A DNA stretch of 64,000 bases from Eubacteriales bacterium (GCA_030539335.1 JAUNSG010000003.1:124001-188000); one strand, 5' to 3'; positions 32,610 to 41,580 are shown, counted from the stretch's first letter. Program-made: numbers and translations. Notes: a model not told the origin generated them from the letters alone.

Positions 32610-33287
32610 TTACTTTTCTTCTTCCGTTGCTGCCGTCTTCTTGGCAGACTTTCTGGTGGTCGTCTTGCGGGTCGTGGTCTTTTTCGCTGCGGTTTTCTTG
32701 GTAGCAGCGGCCTTCGTCTCACCCTCTGCGGACTCTGCCTTTGCAGCGGCCTTCTTGGTGGCCGTCTTGCGGGTTGTGGTCTTCTTGGCAGCCGGCTTCT
32801 TCGCGGTAGAAGCGGTCTTGCGTGTGCGTGTTGCCTTCGGTGCGGCAATCGCCTCCACAATGATCCACTGCTGGTTCTCGCCGTTTACATCCTCCCAGAT
32901 CTGGAGGCGTGCGCCATCGACATCCGCTGCCATATCAACGACATCGATGCACTTGCCGGACAGTGCGGACTTGATCGCAAACGCGCCGTCCTCACGTGCT
33001 TCCAGAACCCACTGCTGGCTCTGTCCGCCGACATACTCCCACTGATGCAGGTTTGCGCCGTCAACGGTACCCAGCTCAATGATATCCAGCACCTTGCCGG
33101 ATGCCTTGTTTACCAGCTTGTAGCAATCGCCTTCGGCAGCGATGGACCAGAGCTGTTGCTCTGCACCCGTGTTTTCTGCCAGGCAAACGAGTGCGCCGTT
33201 TTCTGCGGAAGCCTCTGCGGTCTCAATGACCTTGCCGCTTGCCTTTGCTGCGATTGTGTACCATGCAGCTGCATTAAACTTTTCCAT
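32610..33287 (-). CDS. ricin-type beta-trefoil lectin domain protein with histone-H1-like basic tail
   Basis: 225 aa. Residues 1-145 are a beta-trefoil of the RICIN type with three repeats, each ending in a QxW-like motif (EQQLWSI, SQQWVLE, NQQWIIV) and containing SGKVLDI / SGKCIDV. Residues 150-225 are a Lys/Thr/Ala-rich tail (KKTTTRKTATKKAAAK and similar), like the C-terminal domain of histone H1 or bacterial H1-like proteins. There is no signal peptide or membrane helix, so it should be cytosolic, which is unusual for a lectin domain. AAGGAG precedes the ATG. The promoter is a very good TTGCAA-17-TATAAT. A role in nucleoid or polyanion binding is suggested by the tail only. Confidence 0.8.
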   Translation of the reverse strand: MEKFNAAAWYTIAAKASGKVIETAEASAENGALVCLAENTGAEQQLWSIAAEGDCYKLVNKASGKVLDIIELGTVDGANLHQWEYVGGQSQQWVLEAREDGAFAIKSALSGKCIDVVDMAADVDGARLQIWEDVNGENQQWIIVEAIAAPKATRTRKTASTAKKPAAKKTTTRKTATKKAAAKAESAEGETKAAATKKTAAKKTTTRKTTTRKSAKKTAATEEEK

Positions 33288-33482
33288 ATTCTCACAGTCT
33301 CCTTACAATCATGTTTCGGGGAATTCCTGAATCTCGGTCATCGACCTTCGAAAGCATCCGGCGGTTTGTGACCCGCGCGGAACGGTTTTCAAGTCCCCTC
33401 GTGCCAATTCAATCAGGGTTCCCGTTTGTGTTTTCGACTTTTTTGGTGTTTTACTTTCCTGTATCTGGATTACACAGTAGCT

Positions 33483-33511
33483 ATTATAGCACGGACTTTG
33501 AAAAGTTGCAA
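33483..33511 (-). promoter_or_regulatory. promoter of the ricin-lectin gene; 425-base gap note
   Basis: Minus-strand TTGCAA (33511-33506), 17-base spacer, TATAAT (33488-33483) with TGC extension. The leader down to the gene is about 190 bases with no clear element. The rest of the gap 33288-33712 holds only a terminator. Confidence 0.8.
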
Positions 33512-33644
33512 TGTTTTTGGACACTTCATGCCAGAAATCACCCTCTTCTGCGGATGTTTCGTATGTTTTCATAACAAATAAAAATATTTCCCCGGATTTT
33601 TGGCTGTTTTTTTCACTCGAAACAGGGACAGCCGGGACCGCGCA

Positions 33645-33684
33645 GGGAAACAGCCATCGAAACGCCGGATGGGTTCCGATGGCT
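33645..33684 (-). terminator. probable terminator of the Ig-repeat gene
   Basis: Minus-strand AGCCATCG (33684-33677) / CGATGGCT (33659-33652) followed by GTTTCC; the T run is short. Confidence 0.5.
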
Positions 33685-33712
33685 GGCTGGAATTGCAGAA
33701 ATAAGCGCGTTA

Positions 33713-34621
33713 TTATTTCACGGTGATTTTGTAGGTGACGGTATCGCCGTTGCTGACATCCTTGCAGGTGATGGTAGCGGTACCGGCCTTTTTCGCACGG
33801 AACTCCATGTCGTCGCCGTAGCGGTCGTCGTCATCGAATGCAACGACGGAGGTATTGGAGATGCTCCACTTGAGATTGCGTTCCTTCGCGCCGTTGTAGG
33901 TGTTGACCTCCAGGTCAAATTCCCGATTGACGCGGTAGGTGCGGGACTGGTTGCCGACGCGGCTGATGGTATCCTTCGAGGAGGGCTTTTTTACCGTGAC
34001 CGTATAGGTGACGGTATCGCCGGTCGAGGTATCCTTACAGGTGATTTTTGTCGTGCCGGCCTTCTTGGCGCGGAAGTCCATATCGTCGCCGTACCGGTCC
34101 TTGTCCGCAAACGCCACGATGCTGGTATCCGAAACCGTCCACTTGAGATTGCGTTCCTTCGCACCGTTCAGCTTCTTCACCTTCAGCTCAAGTTCCTGTC
34201 CCACCTTGATGCTGCGGGTCTTGGCGCCGCTGCTGCTGATGGTATTTTTCTTGGAAGTGCTCTTTACCGTGATCTGGAAGGTGACGGTATTGCCGTTCTT
34301 TGTATTCTTGCAGGTGATCTTTGTCGTACCGGCCTTTTTCGCTTTGAAATCCATGTCGTCGTCGTACCGATCGTTGTCATCGTAAGCAACGATGGAGGTA
34401 TTGGCGATGGTCCACTTGAGATCGTTGTCGCGGACGCCCTTGGACTTGCTGACCTTCAATTCAAATTCCTGTCCGGTGATCACGGATTTCTTCTGATTGC
34501 CGACCCGCTTGATGGTGCTCGCCGCATCCGCAGATAGTGAGGCGAGTGGTGTTCCCGCCAAAAGGACAGCGGCACATGCGATCGAGAGGATTCTCTTGGC
34601 AACTAAGTTTGTCATTTTCAT
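33713..34621 (-). CDS. secreted protein with three tandem Ig-like repeats
   Basis: 302 aa from ATG 34621 (AAAGGGGAG upstream). A signal peptide of about 33 residues ends near LSADAA. Three repeats of about 87 residues follow, each with a DLKW or NLKW strand, an SIVAF/SVVAF strand, the acidic YDDDMDF or YGDDMDF stretch, KAKKAGTTKITCK and a final NTVTFQITVK-like strand. The pattern fits bacterial Ig-like (Big_2-type) domains. The conserved D-D-R-Y-x-D-D clusters look suited to Ca2+ binding, which is inference. No cell-wall anchor motif. Function unknown; probably surface-associated. Confidence 0.78.
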   Translation of the reverse strand: MKMTNLVAKRILSIACAAVLLAGTPLASLSADAASTIKRVGNQKKSVITGQEFELKVSKSKGVRDNDLKWTIANTSIVAYDDNDRYDDDMDFKAKKAGTTKITCKNTKNGNTVTFQITVKSTSKKNTISSSGAKTRSIKVGQELELKVKKLNGAKERNLKWTVSDTSIVAFADKDRYGDDMDFRAKKAGTTKITCKDTSTGDTVTYTVTVKKPSSKDTISRVGNQSRTYRVNREFDLEVNTYNGAKERNLKWSISNTSVVAFDDDDRYGDDMEFRAKKAGTATITCKDVSNGDTVTYKITVK

Positions 34622-34773
34622 AGGATAACTCCCCTTTCTTTGATTTGTTTTCTTTTCTTTTTCTTTTCTGGCTTTAGTATACTGGGGAAAAATGAGAGAA
34701 ACATTAAAACCGAGGAAAAAGATAAAAAATTTGCCGGATATTTTTTCATACGGTGCGGAATGTAATCCATGCA

Positions 34774-34802
34774 TTGCTGTTTTTGCAAAAATATGCTATA
34801 CT
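34774..34802 (+). promoter_or_regulatory. promoter of the cytidylate-kinase-like gene
   Basis: TTGCTG (34774-34779), 17-base spacer, TATACT (34797-34802) with TGC extension. Confidence 0.8.
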
Positions 34803-34834
34803 AATAAAAACAGCAGTGGAAAGGAAGCGTTTTT

Positions 34835-35476
34835 ATGACAACCTCAACAATTTATACCTTTGAGCGAGAGTTTGCCAGCGGCGGACACATCGTGGGAGAA
34901 CGCCTTGCGCAGCTGCTTGATATTCCGTTTTATGATTCCCAGATTGTTGATCTTGCGGCAAAGAACGCCGGTGTCAACCGCAAGCTATTCGAGGGGTTTG
35001 ACGAGAAGCCGACCAACAGCTTCCTGTATTCCCTGGTTATGGGGACCTATACGGCGGTGAATCCGCTGGCACATTCGCCGAGCCTGAACATCAGTGACCG
35101 CCTGTTTGCCGAGGAGGCGGAGATTATCCGCAATGCAGCCGATCAGGGACCGTGCGTCATTGTCGGCCGCTGCAGCAGCTATATCCTGCGTGACCGCCCG
35201 AATGTCGCCCGTATTTTTGTGACGGCAGATCTGGATTTCCGCATCCACCATGCGGTCAAGGACCTCGGTCTGCCGGAGAACCGCATTGAGGATGAGATTG
35301 GCAAGCGGGACAAGAAGCGTTCCAACTATTTCAACTATTACACCGGACAGCGGTGGGAGAGCGCCTCCAGCTATGACCTGAGCGTTTCCACCAGCAAACT
35401 CGGCATTGACGGCGCGATGGAAATGGTGCTGGCCTACGGCGAACTGTTGGAAAAACAGCGTGCAGCAAAGAGCTGA
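34835..35476 (+). CDS. cytidylate kinase-like family protein
   Basis: 213-aa cytosolic P-loop kinase-like protein. The opening TIYTFEREFASGGHIVGERLA corresponds to the atypical P-loop of the cytidylate-kinase-like family, and CVIVGRCSSYILRDRP and KRDKKRSNYFNYYTGQRW match its core. True CMP kinases differ in the loop, and the family's substrate is unproven. AAAGGAAG serves as ribosome binding site, and a strong promoter and terminator make it a single-gene unit. Confidence 0.82.
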   Translation: MTTSTIYTFEREFASGGHIVGERLAQLLDIPFYDSQIVDLAAKNAGVNRKLFEGFDEKPTNSFLYSLVMGTYTAVNPLAHSPSLNISDRLFAEEAEIIRNAADQGPCVIVGRCSSYILRDRPNVARIFVTADLDFRIHHAVKDLGLPENRIEDEIGKRDKKRSNYFNYYTGQRWESASSYDLSVSTSKLGIDGAMEMVLAYGELLEKQRAAKS

Positions 35477-35510
35477 CCGTCCCGAAGCAAAAAAACAAAA
35501 GAATACCCGA

Positions 35511-35548
35511 CTGTCATCTTGATTTTTTGTAATCGAGATGACAGTTTT
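35511..35548 (+). terminator. intrinsic terminator
   Basis: CTGTCATCTTGAT pairs with ATCGAGATGACAG (13 bp, one G-U) and is followed by TTTT. Confidence 0.85.
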
Positions 35549-35584
35549 GCCGTTTGGAGCGGCTTTCTTTATGAATTCTTCCAC

Positions 35585-35614
35585 TTGTTCTGGTCATATT
35601 GCGTGTGCTATACT
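35585..35614 (+). promoter_or_regulatory. promoter of the exporter-like gene
   Basis: TTGTTC (35585-35590), 18-base spacer, TATACT (35609-35614) with TGC extension. Confidence 0.75.
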
Positions 35615-35652
35615 ACGTTTAAATGCCCACTAGAAAGGTAGGTGCTTTTTGG

Positions 35653-36516
35653 ATGGCAGATGTCATTTTAGATTCAGTTTTGGATATCATAAAAACAGTC
35701 CCGATTTTGTTCGTGGTTTATTTCGTGGTCGGCTGGCTGGAGACACGGGCGGATGCGGTGACACGGGTTGTCACAACGGCGGAGCCGCTCAGCCCTCTGA
35801 TTGGCGCCCTGGTCGGCGCCATCCCGCAGTGCGGCTTTTCGGTCGGCTGTTCCGCCCTGTATTGCCGGCGCTTCCTCGGACCGGCTGCCCTGATTGCGGT
35901 ATTCCTCTCCACCTCGGATGAGGCGATCCCGGTGCTGCTGGCGAACGGTGCAGAGCAATGGAAGACGGTGCTGCTGCTTCTGGCGGTCAAGCTGGTGGTC
36001 GCGATTGTCGCCGGATATTTCTTTTATTTCTTCGTCTTCCGCACCCGGCTCAGTGAAATGGATTTGCCGGATGAGGAGCTGGATACCGAAGAGATCGACG
36101 TATCCTGCAACTGTGTGGAGTGCTCCGGCGGCTCGCTGCTTGGCTTTGCCATTTCCCGTACCGTCACGACCTGCCTCTATCTGCTGGTCACCATGGTCAT
36201 TTTGAATCTGATCGTCTATGCGGTCGGTACGGATACCCTGTCCAAATTCCTGCTGAATGGAACGATTTTTCAGCCGGTGCTCTGTGCGCTGATCGGTCTG
36301 ATCCCGGGCTGTGCGGTATCCGTTCTGCTCACCGAACTGTTTGTGTCCGGCGCCATCAGCTTTGGCGGCGCCATTGCCGGTCTGAGTGCCGGGGCAGGGT
36401 TCGGCTTTCTCCTGCTGTTTACCGATGCACCCGACCGCCGCGAAGCGATGAAGATTATCGCCTGTACGTATCTGGCTGCGGTCGCGGCCGGTGTAATCCT
36501 TCAGCTTTTGTTGTAA
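35653..36516 (+). CDS. ArsP_2-type putative heavy-metal (manganese/arsenic) exporter
   Basis: 287 aa from ATG 35653, which follows AGAAAGGTAGGTG; the ATG at 35623 has no ribosome binding site. About eight to ten hydrophobic helices in two similar halves: GALVGAIPQCGFSVGCSALY in the first and ALIGLIPGCAVSVLLTELF in the second, each a helix pair with a Pro and a Cys. A central hydrophilic loop has VSCNCVECSGG. This is the pattern of the PF11449 putative 10-TM heavy-metal exporter family. Metal specificity is not known. Confidence 0.75.
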   Translation: MADVILDSVLDIIKTVPILFVVYFVVGWLETRADAVTRVVTTAEPLSPLIGALVGAIPQCGFSVGCSALYCRRFLGPAALIAVFLSTSDEAIPVLLANGAEQWKTVLLLLAVKLVVAIVAGYFFYFFVFRTRLSEMDLPDEELDTEEIDVSCNCVECSGGSLLGFAISRTVTTCLYLLVTMVILNLIVYAVGTDTLSKFLLNGTIFQPVLCALIGLIPGCAVSVLLTELFVSGAISFGGAIAGLSAGAGFGFLLLFTDAPDRREAMKIIACTYLAAVAAGVILQLLL

Positions 36517-36553
36517 AAAGAAGATCGATTTCCCCAAAATAACAAGATTATTT

Positions 36554-36569
36554 GAGGACACATGTCCTC
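36554..36569. repeat. 16-bp perfect palindrome before the ABC-F gene
   Basis: GAGGACA-CA-TGTCCTC lies directly upstream of the AGGAGG ribosome binding site of the ABC-F gene. It could be an operator or a translation-affecting hairpin. Confidence 0.6.
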
Positions 36570-36584
36570 TCAGGAGGTCATCCC

Positions 36585-38204
36585 ATGCTTTCAGTCAATC
36601 ATCTCAGTATTAATTTTGACGGCGAGAACCTGTTTTCCGACGTCAATTTGAAATTCACCCCCGGCAACTGCTATGGCGTCATCGGAGCCAACGGCGCCGG
36701 AAAGTCCACCTTCCTTCGGATGCTGTCCGGCGATTTGGAGCCGTCCACCGGCACCGTGGAAATGAAGCCGGGCCTGCGCATGTCCGTCCTGCGGCAGGAT
36801 CACTTCGCCTTTGATGATTTCACGGTACTGGATACCATCATCCAGGGCAACCCGCGCCTGTATGAAATCATGCAGGAAAAGGACGCGCTGTATGCCAAGG
36901 ACCCGTTTACGGAAGAGGACGGCAACCGGGCCGCCGAGCTGGAGGGCGAATTTGCCGAGCTGGACGGCTGGAATGCCGATACCAATGCAGCCAAGCTGCT
37001 GCAGGGTCTTGGTCTGGATGCCGATGAGATTTTGTTCGGCCATATGCGCTATCGTCCGGATGCGGAAAAGGTCAAGATCATGCTGGCGCAGGCGCTGTTC
37101 GGCAATCCGGAAATCCTGCTGCTCGACGAGCCGACCAACCATCTCGATATCCGCTCGATCCAGTGGCTGGAAAACTTCCTGTCGGATTATGAGGGGACGG
37201 TCATCGTCGTCTCGCATGACCGTCACTTCCTGAACGACGTGTGTACCCACATCGTCGATATCGATTATGGCAAGGTGCGCCTGTATGTCGGCAACTATGA
37301 ATTCTGGTATCAGTCCTCCCAGCTCATGCAGCGCATGATGAACGATCAGAAAAAGCGTGCGGATGAGAAGATCAAGGAATTGCAGGAATTTATCCGCCGC
37401 TTCTCCGCCAACAAATCCAAATCCCGTCAGGCGACCAGCCGCCGCAAGCTGATTGACAAGCTGAGTGTCGAGGAACTTCCGGCATCGTCGCGCCGCTATC
37501 CGTTCGTCGGTTTCCAGATGGACCGCGAGCCGGGCAAGGATATCCTCGAGGTCTCCGGCATCAGCAAGACGATCGACGGTGAGAAGGTGTTAAACAACGT
37601 CTCCTTCCGCGTCGCCCGCGGCGATAAGATCGCCTTTGTCGGCAAGACGGAGCAGGCGGCGACGACGCTGTTCCAGATTTTGATGGGAGAGCTGGAGCCG
37701 GACGAGGGCACGTTCAAGTGGGGTGTTTCCACCAGCCAGTCGTATTTCCCGAAGGACAATTCCGCCTTCTTCAACGGTCATGAGGAGTCCATGCTGGACT
37801 GGCTCGCGCCGTATTCGCAGACCGACACGCTGGAAACCACACTGCGTTCGTTCCTTGGCAAGATGCTGTTCTCCGGCAACGATGTGTACAAGCCGGTGAA
37901 CGTCCTGTCCGGCGGCGAGAAGGTGCGCTGCATGCTGGCGCGCATGATGCTGTACGGCTCGAACGTCCTTGTCGTCGATCAGCCGACTAACCATCTGGAT
38001 CTGGAATCCATCACGGCGGTCAACAACGGACTGATTGACTTCAAGGGAAATGTCCTGTTCGCGTCGCACGACCATGAGTTTGTGCAGACCATCGCCAACC
38101 GCATCATTGAGCTGAATGAGGACGGCACCTGGGACAAGCAGTGCACGTACGACGAATATCTGGAGTTGCGCGGCGACCTCATGGAGGACAAGCGCAGGAA
38201 GTAA
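36585..38204 (+). CDS. ABC-F family ATPase (YbiT-like)
   Basis: 539 aa from ATG 36585 (AGGAGG upstream). It has two ABC domains without membrane segments. The first has Walker A GANGAGKST and Walker B LLLDEPTNHLD but a degenerate signature (PDAEKVKIML). The second has LSGGEKVRCMLARMM and VVDQPTNHLD, but its P-loop reads VGKTEQAATT, not a proper Walker A. The linker region between them is of the ABC-F tether type. ABC-F proteins act on ribosomes in translation quality control or antibiotic protection; the YbiT group is not primarily resistance-associated. Confidence 0.85.
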   Translation: MLSVNHLSINFDGENLFSDVNLKFTPGNCYGVIGANGAGKSTFLRMLSGDLEPSTGTVEMKPGLRMSVLRQDHFAFDDFTVLDTIIQGNPRLYEIMQEKDALYAKDPFTEEDGNRAAELEGEFAELDGWNADTNAAKLLQGLGLDADEILFGHMRYRPDAEKVKIMLAQALFGNPEILLLDEPTNHLDIRSIQWLENFLSDYEGTVIVVSHDRHFLNDVCTHIVDIDYGKVRLYVGNYEFWYQSSQLMQRMMNDQKKRADEKIKELQEFIRRFSANKSKSRQATSRRKLIDKLSVEELPASSRRYPFVGFQMDREPGKDILEVSGISKTIDGEKVLNNVSFRVARGDKIAFVGKTEQAATTLFQILMGELEPDEGTFKWGVSTSQSYFPKDNSAFFNGHEESMLDWLAPYSQTDTLETTLRSFLGKMLFSGNDVYKPVNVLSGGEKVRCMLARMMLYGSNVLVVDQPTNHLDLESITAVNNGLIDFKGNVLFASHDHEFVQTIANRIIELNEDGTWDKQCTYDEYLELRGDLMEDKRRK

Positions 38205-38238
38205 GCACGAAGAAAAAGCAAAAGAAAGAGCAAAAGAA

Positions 38239-38284
38239 AGAGCATAGGGAGTTTGATGGAATACTCCTTATGCTCTGTTTTTTT
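38239..38284 (+). terminator. intrinsic terminator of the ABC-F gene
   Basis: AGAGCATAGGGAGT pairs with ACTCCTTATGCTCT (14 bp, one G-U), followed by GTTTTTTT. Confidence 0.9.
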
Positions 38285-38296
38285 CAATTCATGGGG

Positions 38297-38494
38297 TTAA
38301 AGATGGGTCATTTCTTTTTCTTCCGCTTCTTCCTGCAGATTATCCAGCGCGACGCGGACGGCTTCGACGACGAAGGCGGTAAAGGTACAATTTGTTCCTT
38401 GGATCGCTTCGTTGACCTGTGCAATCACATCGACGGGGAAGCGGATGCTCTTTGATTCGGTTGGAGGGATATTCGGAATTCTGAATTTTCGCAT
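38297..38494 (-). CDS. 65-aa ribbon-helix-helix-like protein
   Basis: Start at ATG 38494 (AAGGATC upstream). The protein has a strand KSIRFPVDVIAQVNEAI followed by a second helix FTAFVVEAVRVALDNL, the size and order of a ribbon-helix-helix DNA-binding domain of the YlcI/Arc type. The C-terminus is acidic (EEAEEKE). It may be an autoregulator or an orphan antitoxin; no toxin gene is adjacent. Confidence 0.65.
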   Translation of the reverse strand: MRKFRIPNIPPTESKSIRFPVDVIAQVNEAIQGTNCTFTAFVVEAVRVALDNLQEEAEEKEMTHL

Positions 38495-38616
38495 TATCAA
38501 GATCCTTGCCCTTTCTCTGGAATAATTTTATTGTATTACAGATTATAGGATATTTGTGTACAACTTTTGAATCCATAATTGCAATGCAAAAGAACTTCAA
38601 GTGTATGACAAATGAA

Positions 38617-38645
38617 TTGCAAATGAGGCGGCGCGATGATATAAT
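38617..38645 (+). promoter_or_regulatory. promoter of the secreted beta-helix protein
   Basis: TTGCAA (38617-38622), 17-base spacer, TATAAT (38640-38645). Confidence 0.8.
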
Positions 38646-38706
38646 AAAGGCAAAGTAGGAAAATTATTGTAAAGAGAGACCAAAAAGAAAGGAAAGGTAC
38701 GATACA

Positions 38707-41307
38707 ATGAAAAAGAAACGATTATTAGCTCTGTTGCTGGCGGGTGCGCTGGCAGCACAGTCCGGCGCGGCGCTGGCGGCGGAGATTGACATCAGCGACA
38801 GCGAAGATGCTGCACAAGAATTCGTTATCGGGGATGACGAACAAGAGGAGGAAGTGGTCACACCAGCGGAAGGTGAACCGTCGGAGGAAAACACCGAAGA
38901 GGAGATCAACGTACAGGACATTGAAGTAGTGGACGCGCCAACAGTGAATTCAGATATTGGCGACCCAGAACTGCCAAAGTTAGGAATCGGGCGCTCCGAA
39001 TTGGAATCCGGGAAATATTATCGGATAAACGACGACGGAATAACACTCACAGAAAGCAATGAGGATGATTATCACCTTTATTATGAAGTCAAAGAGGATA
39101 TTCCGTATCTGACACTTAAAGATGCGACGATTAAGAGTTCGGTATATGTTCCGGGAAATACGGTGATGACCGTGGAAGGAGAGAACAGCATTGAAGGTGG
39201 TACTGGCATTCAGGTTCGATCCGCAGGAGCGTTTACACTGCAGGGTAATGGCAAACTGATCATCACGCCCCAGTCGGAGGGAATCAATAGCAAAGCGAAT
39301 GGCGATGTAAACATTAAGGGCAGCGTACAGCTTACCATTAAAAATTTCCAATCCGCTGCGATCTATATAAAAAATGGAGATCTTTTGGTTTCGGAGAATG
39401 CGGTAGTGAAGTTGGGCGGAACAGGGGGAACATCGATTTCCTGTGAGGATTCGATTATCCTATCGGACGAGGCGAATATGGAAGCGACAACCCTGATTGA
39501 ATCGTCGAAAAAAGTCGTTGTTCAGAATAAGGCAGTTCTCAATGTTTCATCGAAATCGGGATGTGCGATTAGAGGATCCGAAGGCGTGGAGATCTTAGAC
39601 GATGCCAACGTTACGGCCAAAGGTTCCACAGGAGGAATTAGTTCGTTTTATGGATCAATTGTCGTTGAGGGAACCGCGGATGTCAGTGCAACTAGTTATA
39701 ACTATGCTGCAATTAACGCCGGATTGGATCGTGTTGAAACGCCGCATCAGATTACAGTTACCGGTGATTTGACGGTAAGTGGACTTGTTGGCATTGGTCT
39801 GATGTATGGAACGATTACCATAGATGGTGGAACGGTGCGAGCGAATGACTGTACGTTGATGGGCATTTATGTCATGAAGAACGGCAGCATTGAAATAAAG
39901 GATGCAGACGTACAAGTCAAGTCCGATCAATATGGAATTTATGCGGTAGGCGGATCGCTCGACATCATTGACAGCACGGTTGTTGTCAATGCTGAGGCCT
40001 ATCCATTTTTGCAGGAGCCTTCGTTGACTTTTACAAAGGGACCGGAAGTTTATGCCGGAAGTGATACTGAGAATTCCCTGGTAAAGGATTTGAATGCGAA
40101 GGTTTACACCTCAAATACATATGTCAAAATCCAGCCGCATGACAATCACAAGTTGACCAAGGTTGCAGCGATTGACGCAACCTGCGAACAAACGGGTAGA
40201 ATCGAACACTATATCTGTGGTGTCTGTGATAAATTGTTTGCAGACGAGCAGGGAACAAAGGAAATCGATCCAAGAAATATCGACACTGACAAGGTAGAGC
40301 ATAGTCCGGCAGCAGCCGTACGAGAGAACGAAGTGGCTGCAACCTGCACGAAGGACGGCTCGTATGATGAAGTGGTTTATTGTGCGGATTGTGGGCAAGA
40401 GATGAGTCGGGAAACAAAAACCGTCAAGGCTTTAGGACATGATTACGGCAGCTGGACGACCACCAAGTCCGCGACATGCACGGAAAAGGGAGCCGAACAG
40501 CGTGTGTGCAAGAACGACAAGACACATGTTGAGACACGCGAGATCCAGGCAACCGGACATGACTACGGGGAATGGACGGTAACAACCGAAGCGACCTGTA
40601 CCAAGGCCGGTGCAGAGACGCGAATCTGCAAGAACGACAAGACGCATACCGAGACGCGTGAAATTGCGAAGCTGGCACACAACTATAAGACCACCACGAC
40701 CAAGGCACAGCCGGGTAAAAACGGCAGCACGGTCACCAAGTGCACGGTCTGCGGTGATGTCAAGAGCACAACGACGATTTCCGCGCCAAAGACGGTGACC
40801 CTGTCCAAAACGTCGTATACCTACAGCGGCAAGGCAAAGAAGCCGACCGTTACGGTCAAGGATGCGAACGGCAAGAAGATCGCATCGAGCGATTATACCG
40901 TTTCGTATGCATCCGGACGGAAGAATATCGGCACCTATAAGGTAACCGTAAAGTTTAAGGGCACAAAGTATACCGGTTCTTTGACAAAGTCGTTCACCAT
41001 CAATCCAAAGGCAGCGAAGATCAAGCAGGCGAGCAATTTGGTTAAGGGCTTTAAGGTAACGTGGTCGAAGACGAGCAACATTACCGGCTATCAGATCCAG
41101 TATGCGACCGGCAAGAGCTTCAAGAATGCCAAGACGGTGACGGCGTCCAAGAGCGCAACCTCGAAGAAGATCACCGGACTCAAAACCGGCAGCATTTCGA
41201 AGAAGTATTACGTCCGTGTCCGTACCTACAAAACCGTGAATGGGAAGAAATACTATTCCTCCTGGTCTTCGGTTAAGTCCGCACACGCGGTACGATATTC
41301 CAAGTAA
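38707..41307 (+). CDS. large secreted protein: beta-helix-like region, Cys-pair repeats, Ig- and Fn3-like C-terminus
   Basis: 866 aa. A signal peptide (MKKKRLLALLLAGALAAQSG, cleaved near AALAAE) is followed by an acidic linker to about residue 85. Residues about 100-460 are repeated short strands (for example GDVNIKG, GSIEIKD, GSLDIID) typical of a right-handed beta-helix. Then come CxxC-containing repeats with the motif ATCTEKG or ATCTKAG, GHDYG and CKNDKTH. An Ig-like segment (LSKTSYTYSGKAKKP) and a C-terminal Fn3-like domain (YYVRVRTYKTVNGKKYYSSW) end the protein. The last two modules recur at 4813 and 46717. No sorting motif. Likely extracellular or cell-surface; function unknown. Confidence 0.75.
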   Translation: MKKKRLLALLLAGALAAQSGAALAAEIDISDSEDAAQEFVIGDDEQEEEVVTPAEGEPSEENTEEEINVQDIEVVDAPTVNSDIGDPELPKLGIGRSELESGKYYRINDDGITLTESNEDDYHLYYEVKEDIPYLTLKDATIKSSVYVPGNTVMTVEGENSIEGGTGIQVRSAGAFTLQGNGKLIITPQSEGINSKANGDVNIKGSVQLTIKNFQSAAIYIKNGDLLVSENAVVKLGGTGGTSISCEDSIILSDEANMEATTLIESSKKVVVQNKAVLNVSSKSGCAIRGSEGVEILDDANVTAKGSTGGISSFYGSIVVEGTADVSATSYNYAAINAGLDRVETPHQITVTGDLTVSGLVGIGLMYGTITIDGGTVRANDCTLMGIYVMKNGSIEIKDADVQVKSDQYGIYAVGGSLDIIDSTVVVNAEAYPFLQEPSLTFTKGPEVYAGSDTENSLVKDLNAKVYTSNTYVKIQPHDNHKLTKVAAIDATCEQTGRIEHYICGVCDKLFADEQGTKEIDPRNIDTDKVEHSPAAAVRENEVAATCTKDGSYDEVVYCADCGQEMSRETKTVKALGHDYGSWTTTKSATCTEKGAEQRVCKNDKTHVETREIQATGHDYGEWTVTTEATCTKAGAETRICKNDKTHTETREIAKLAHNYKTTTTKAQPGKNGSTVTKCTVCGDVKSTTTISAPKTVTLSKTSYTYSGKAKKPTVTVKDANGKKIASSDYTVSYASGRKNIGTYKVTVKFKGTKYTGSLTKSFTINPKAAKIKQASNLVKGFKVTWSKTSNITGYQIQYATGKSFKNAKTVTASKSATSKKITGLKTGSISKKYYVRVRTYKTVNGKKYYSSWSSVKSAHAVRYSK

Positions 41308-41407
41308 ATACATGACGGTTTACAAGTCGTAAAAAGCAAACGACCCATCGGGATTTTCCCGATGGGTCTGCTTTCACAAAAAACTTTTGTAACATTGTCA
41401 AATTCTC

Positions 41408-41436
41408 TTGCATTCTGTGACGGACTACGCTATACT
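41408..41436 (+). promoter_or_regulatory. promoter of the riboflavin operon
   Basis: TTGCAT (41408-41413), 17-base spacer, TATACT (41431-41436), 20 bases before the riboswitch. Confidence 0.85.
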
Positions 41437-41457
41437 GAGTTTGTCAATAAAATAACA

Positions 41458-41580
41458 GTGATCTTCAGGGCAGGGTGAAAGTCCCTACCGGCGGTACAGC
41501 CCGCGACCTGCTGGAGCAATCCGGCAGCTGATTCGGTGAAATTCCGAAGCCGACAGTATAGTCTGGATGGGAGAAGATGT
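41458..41580 (+). promoter_or_regulatory. FMN riboswitch (RFN element)
   Basis: The conserved RFN blocks are present in order: ATCTTCAGGGCAGGGTGAAA, TCCCTACCGGCGGT, AGCCCGCGA, GATTCGGTGAAATTCCG, AAGCCGACAGT and GGATGGGAGAAGAT. It senses FMN and controls the downstream rib genes. Confidence 0.97.

Noticed and set aside
31034..32860. 608-codon minus-strand open frame opposite the P-type ATPase
   Set aside because: Arg/Pro/Gln/His-rich shadow translation, no start signal, overlaps two well-supported genes.
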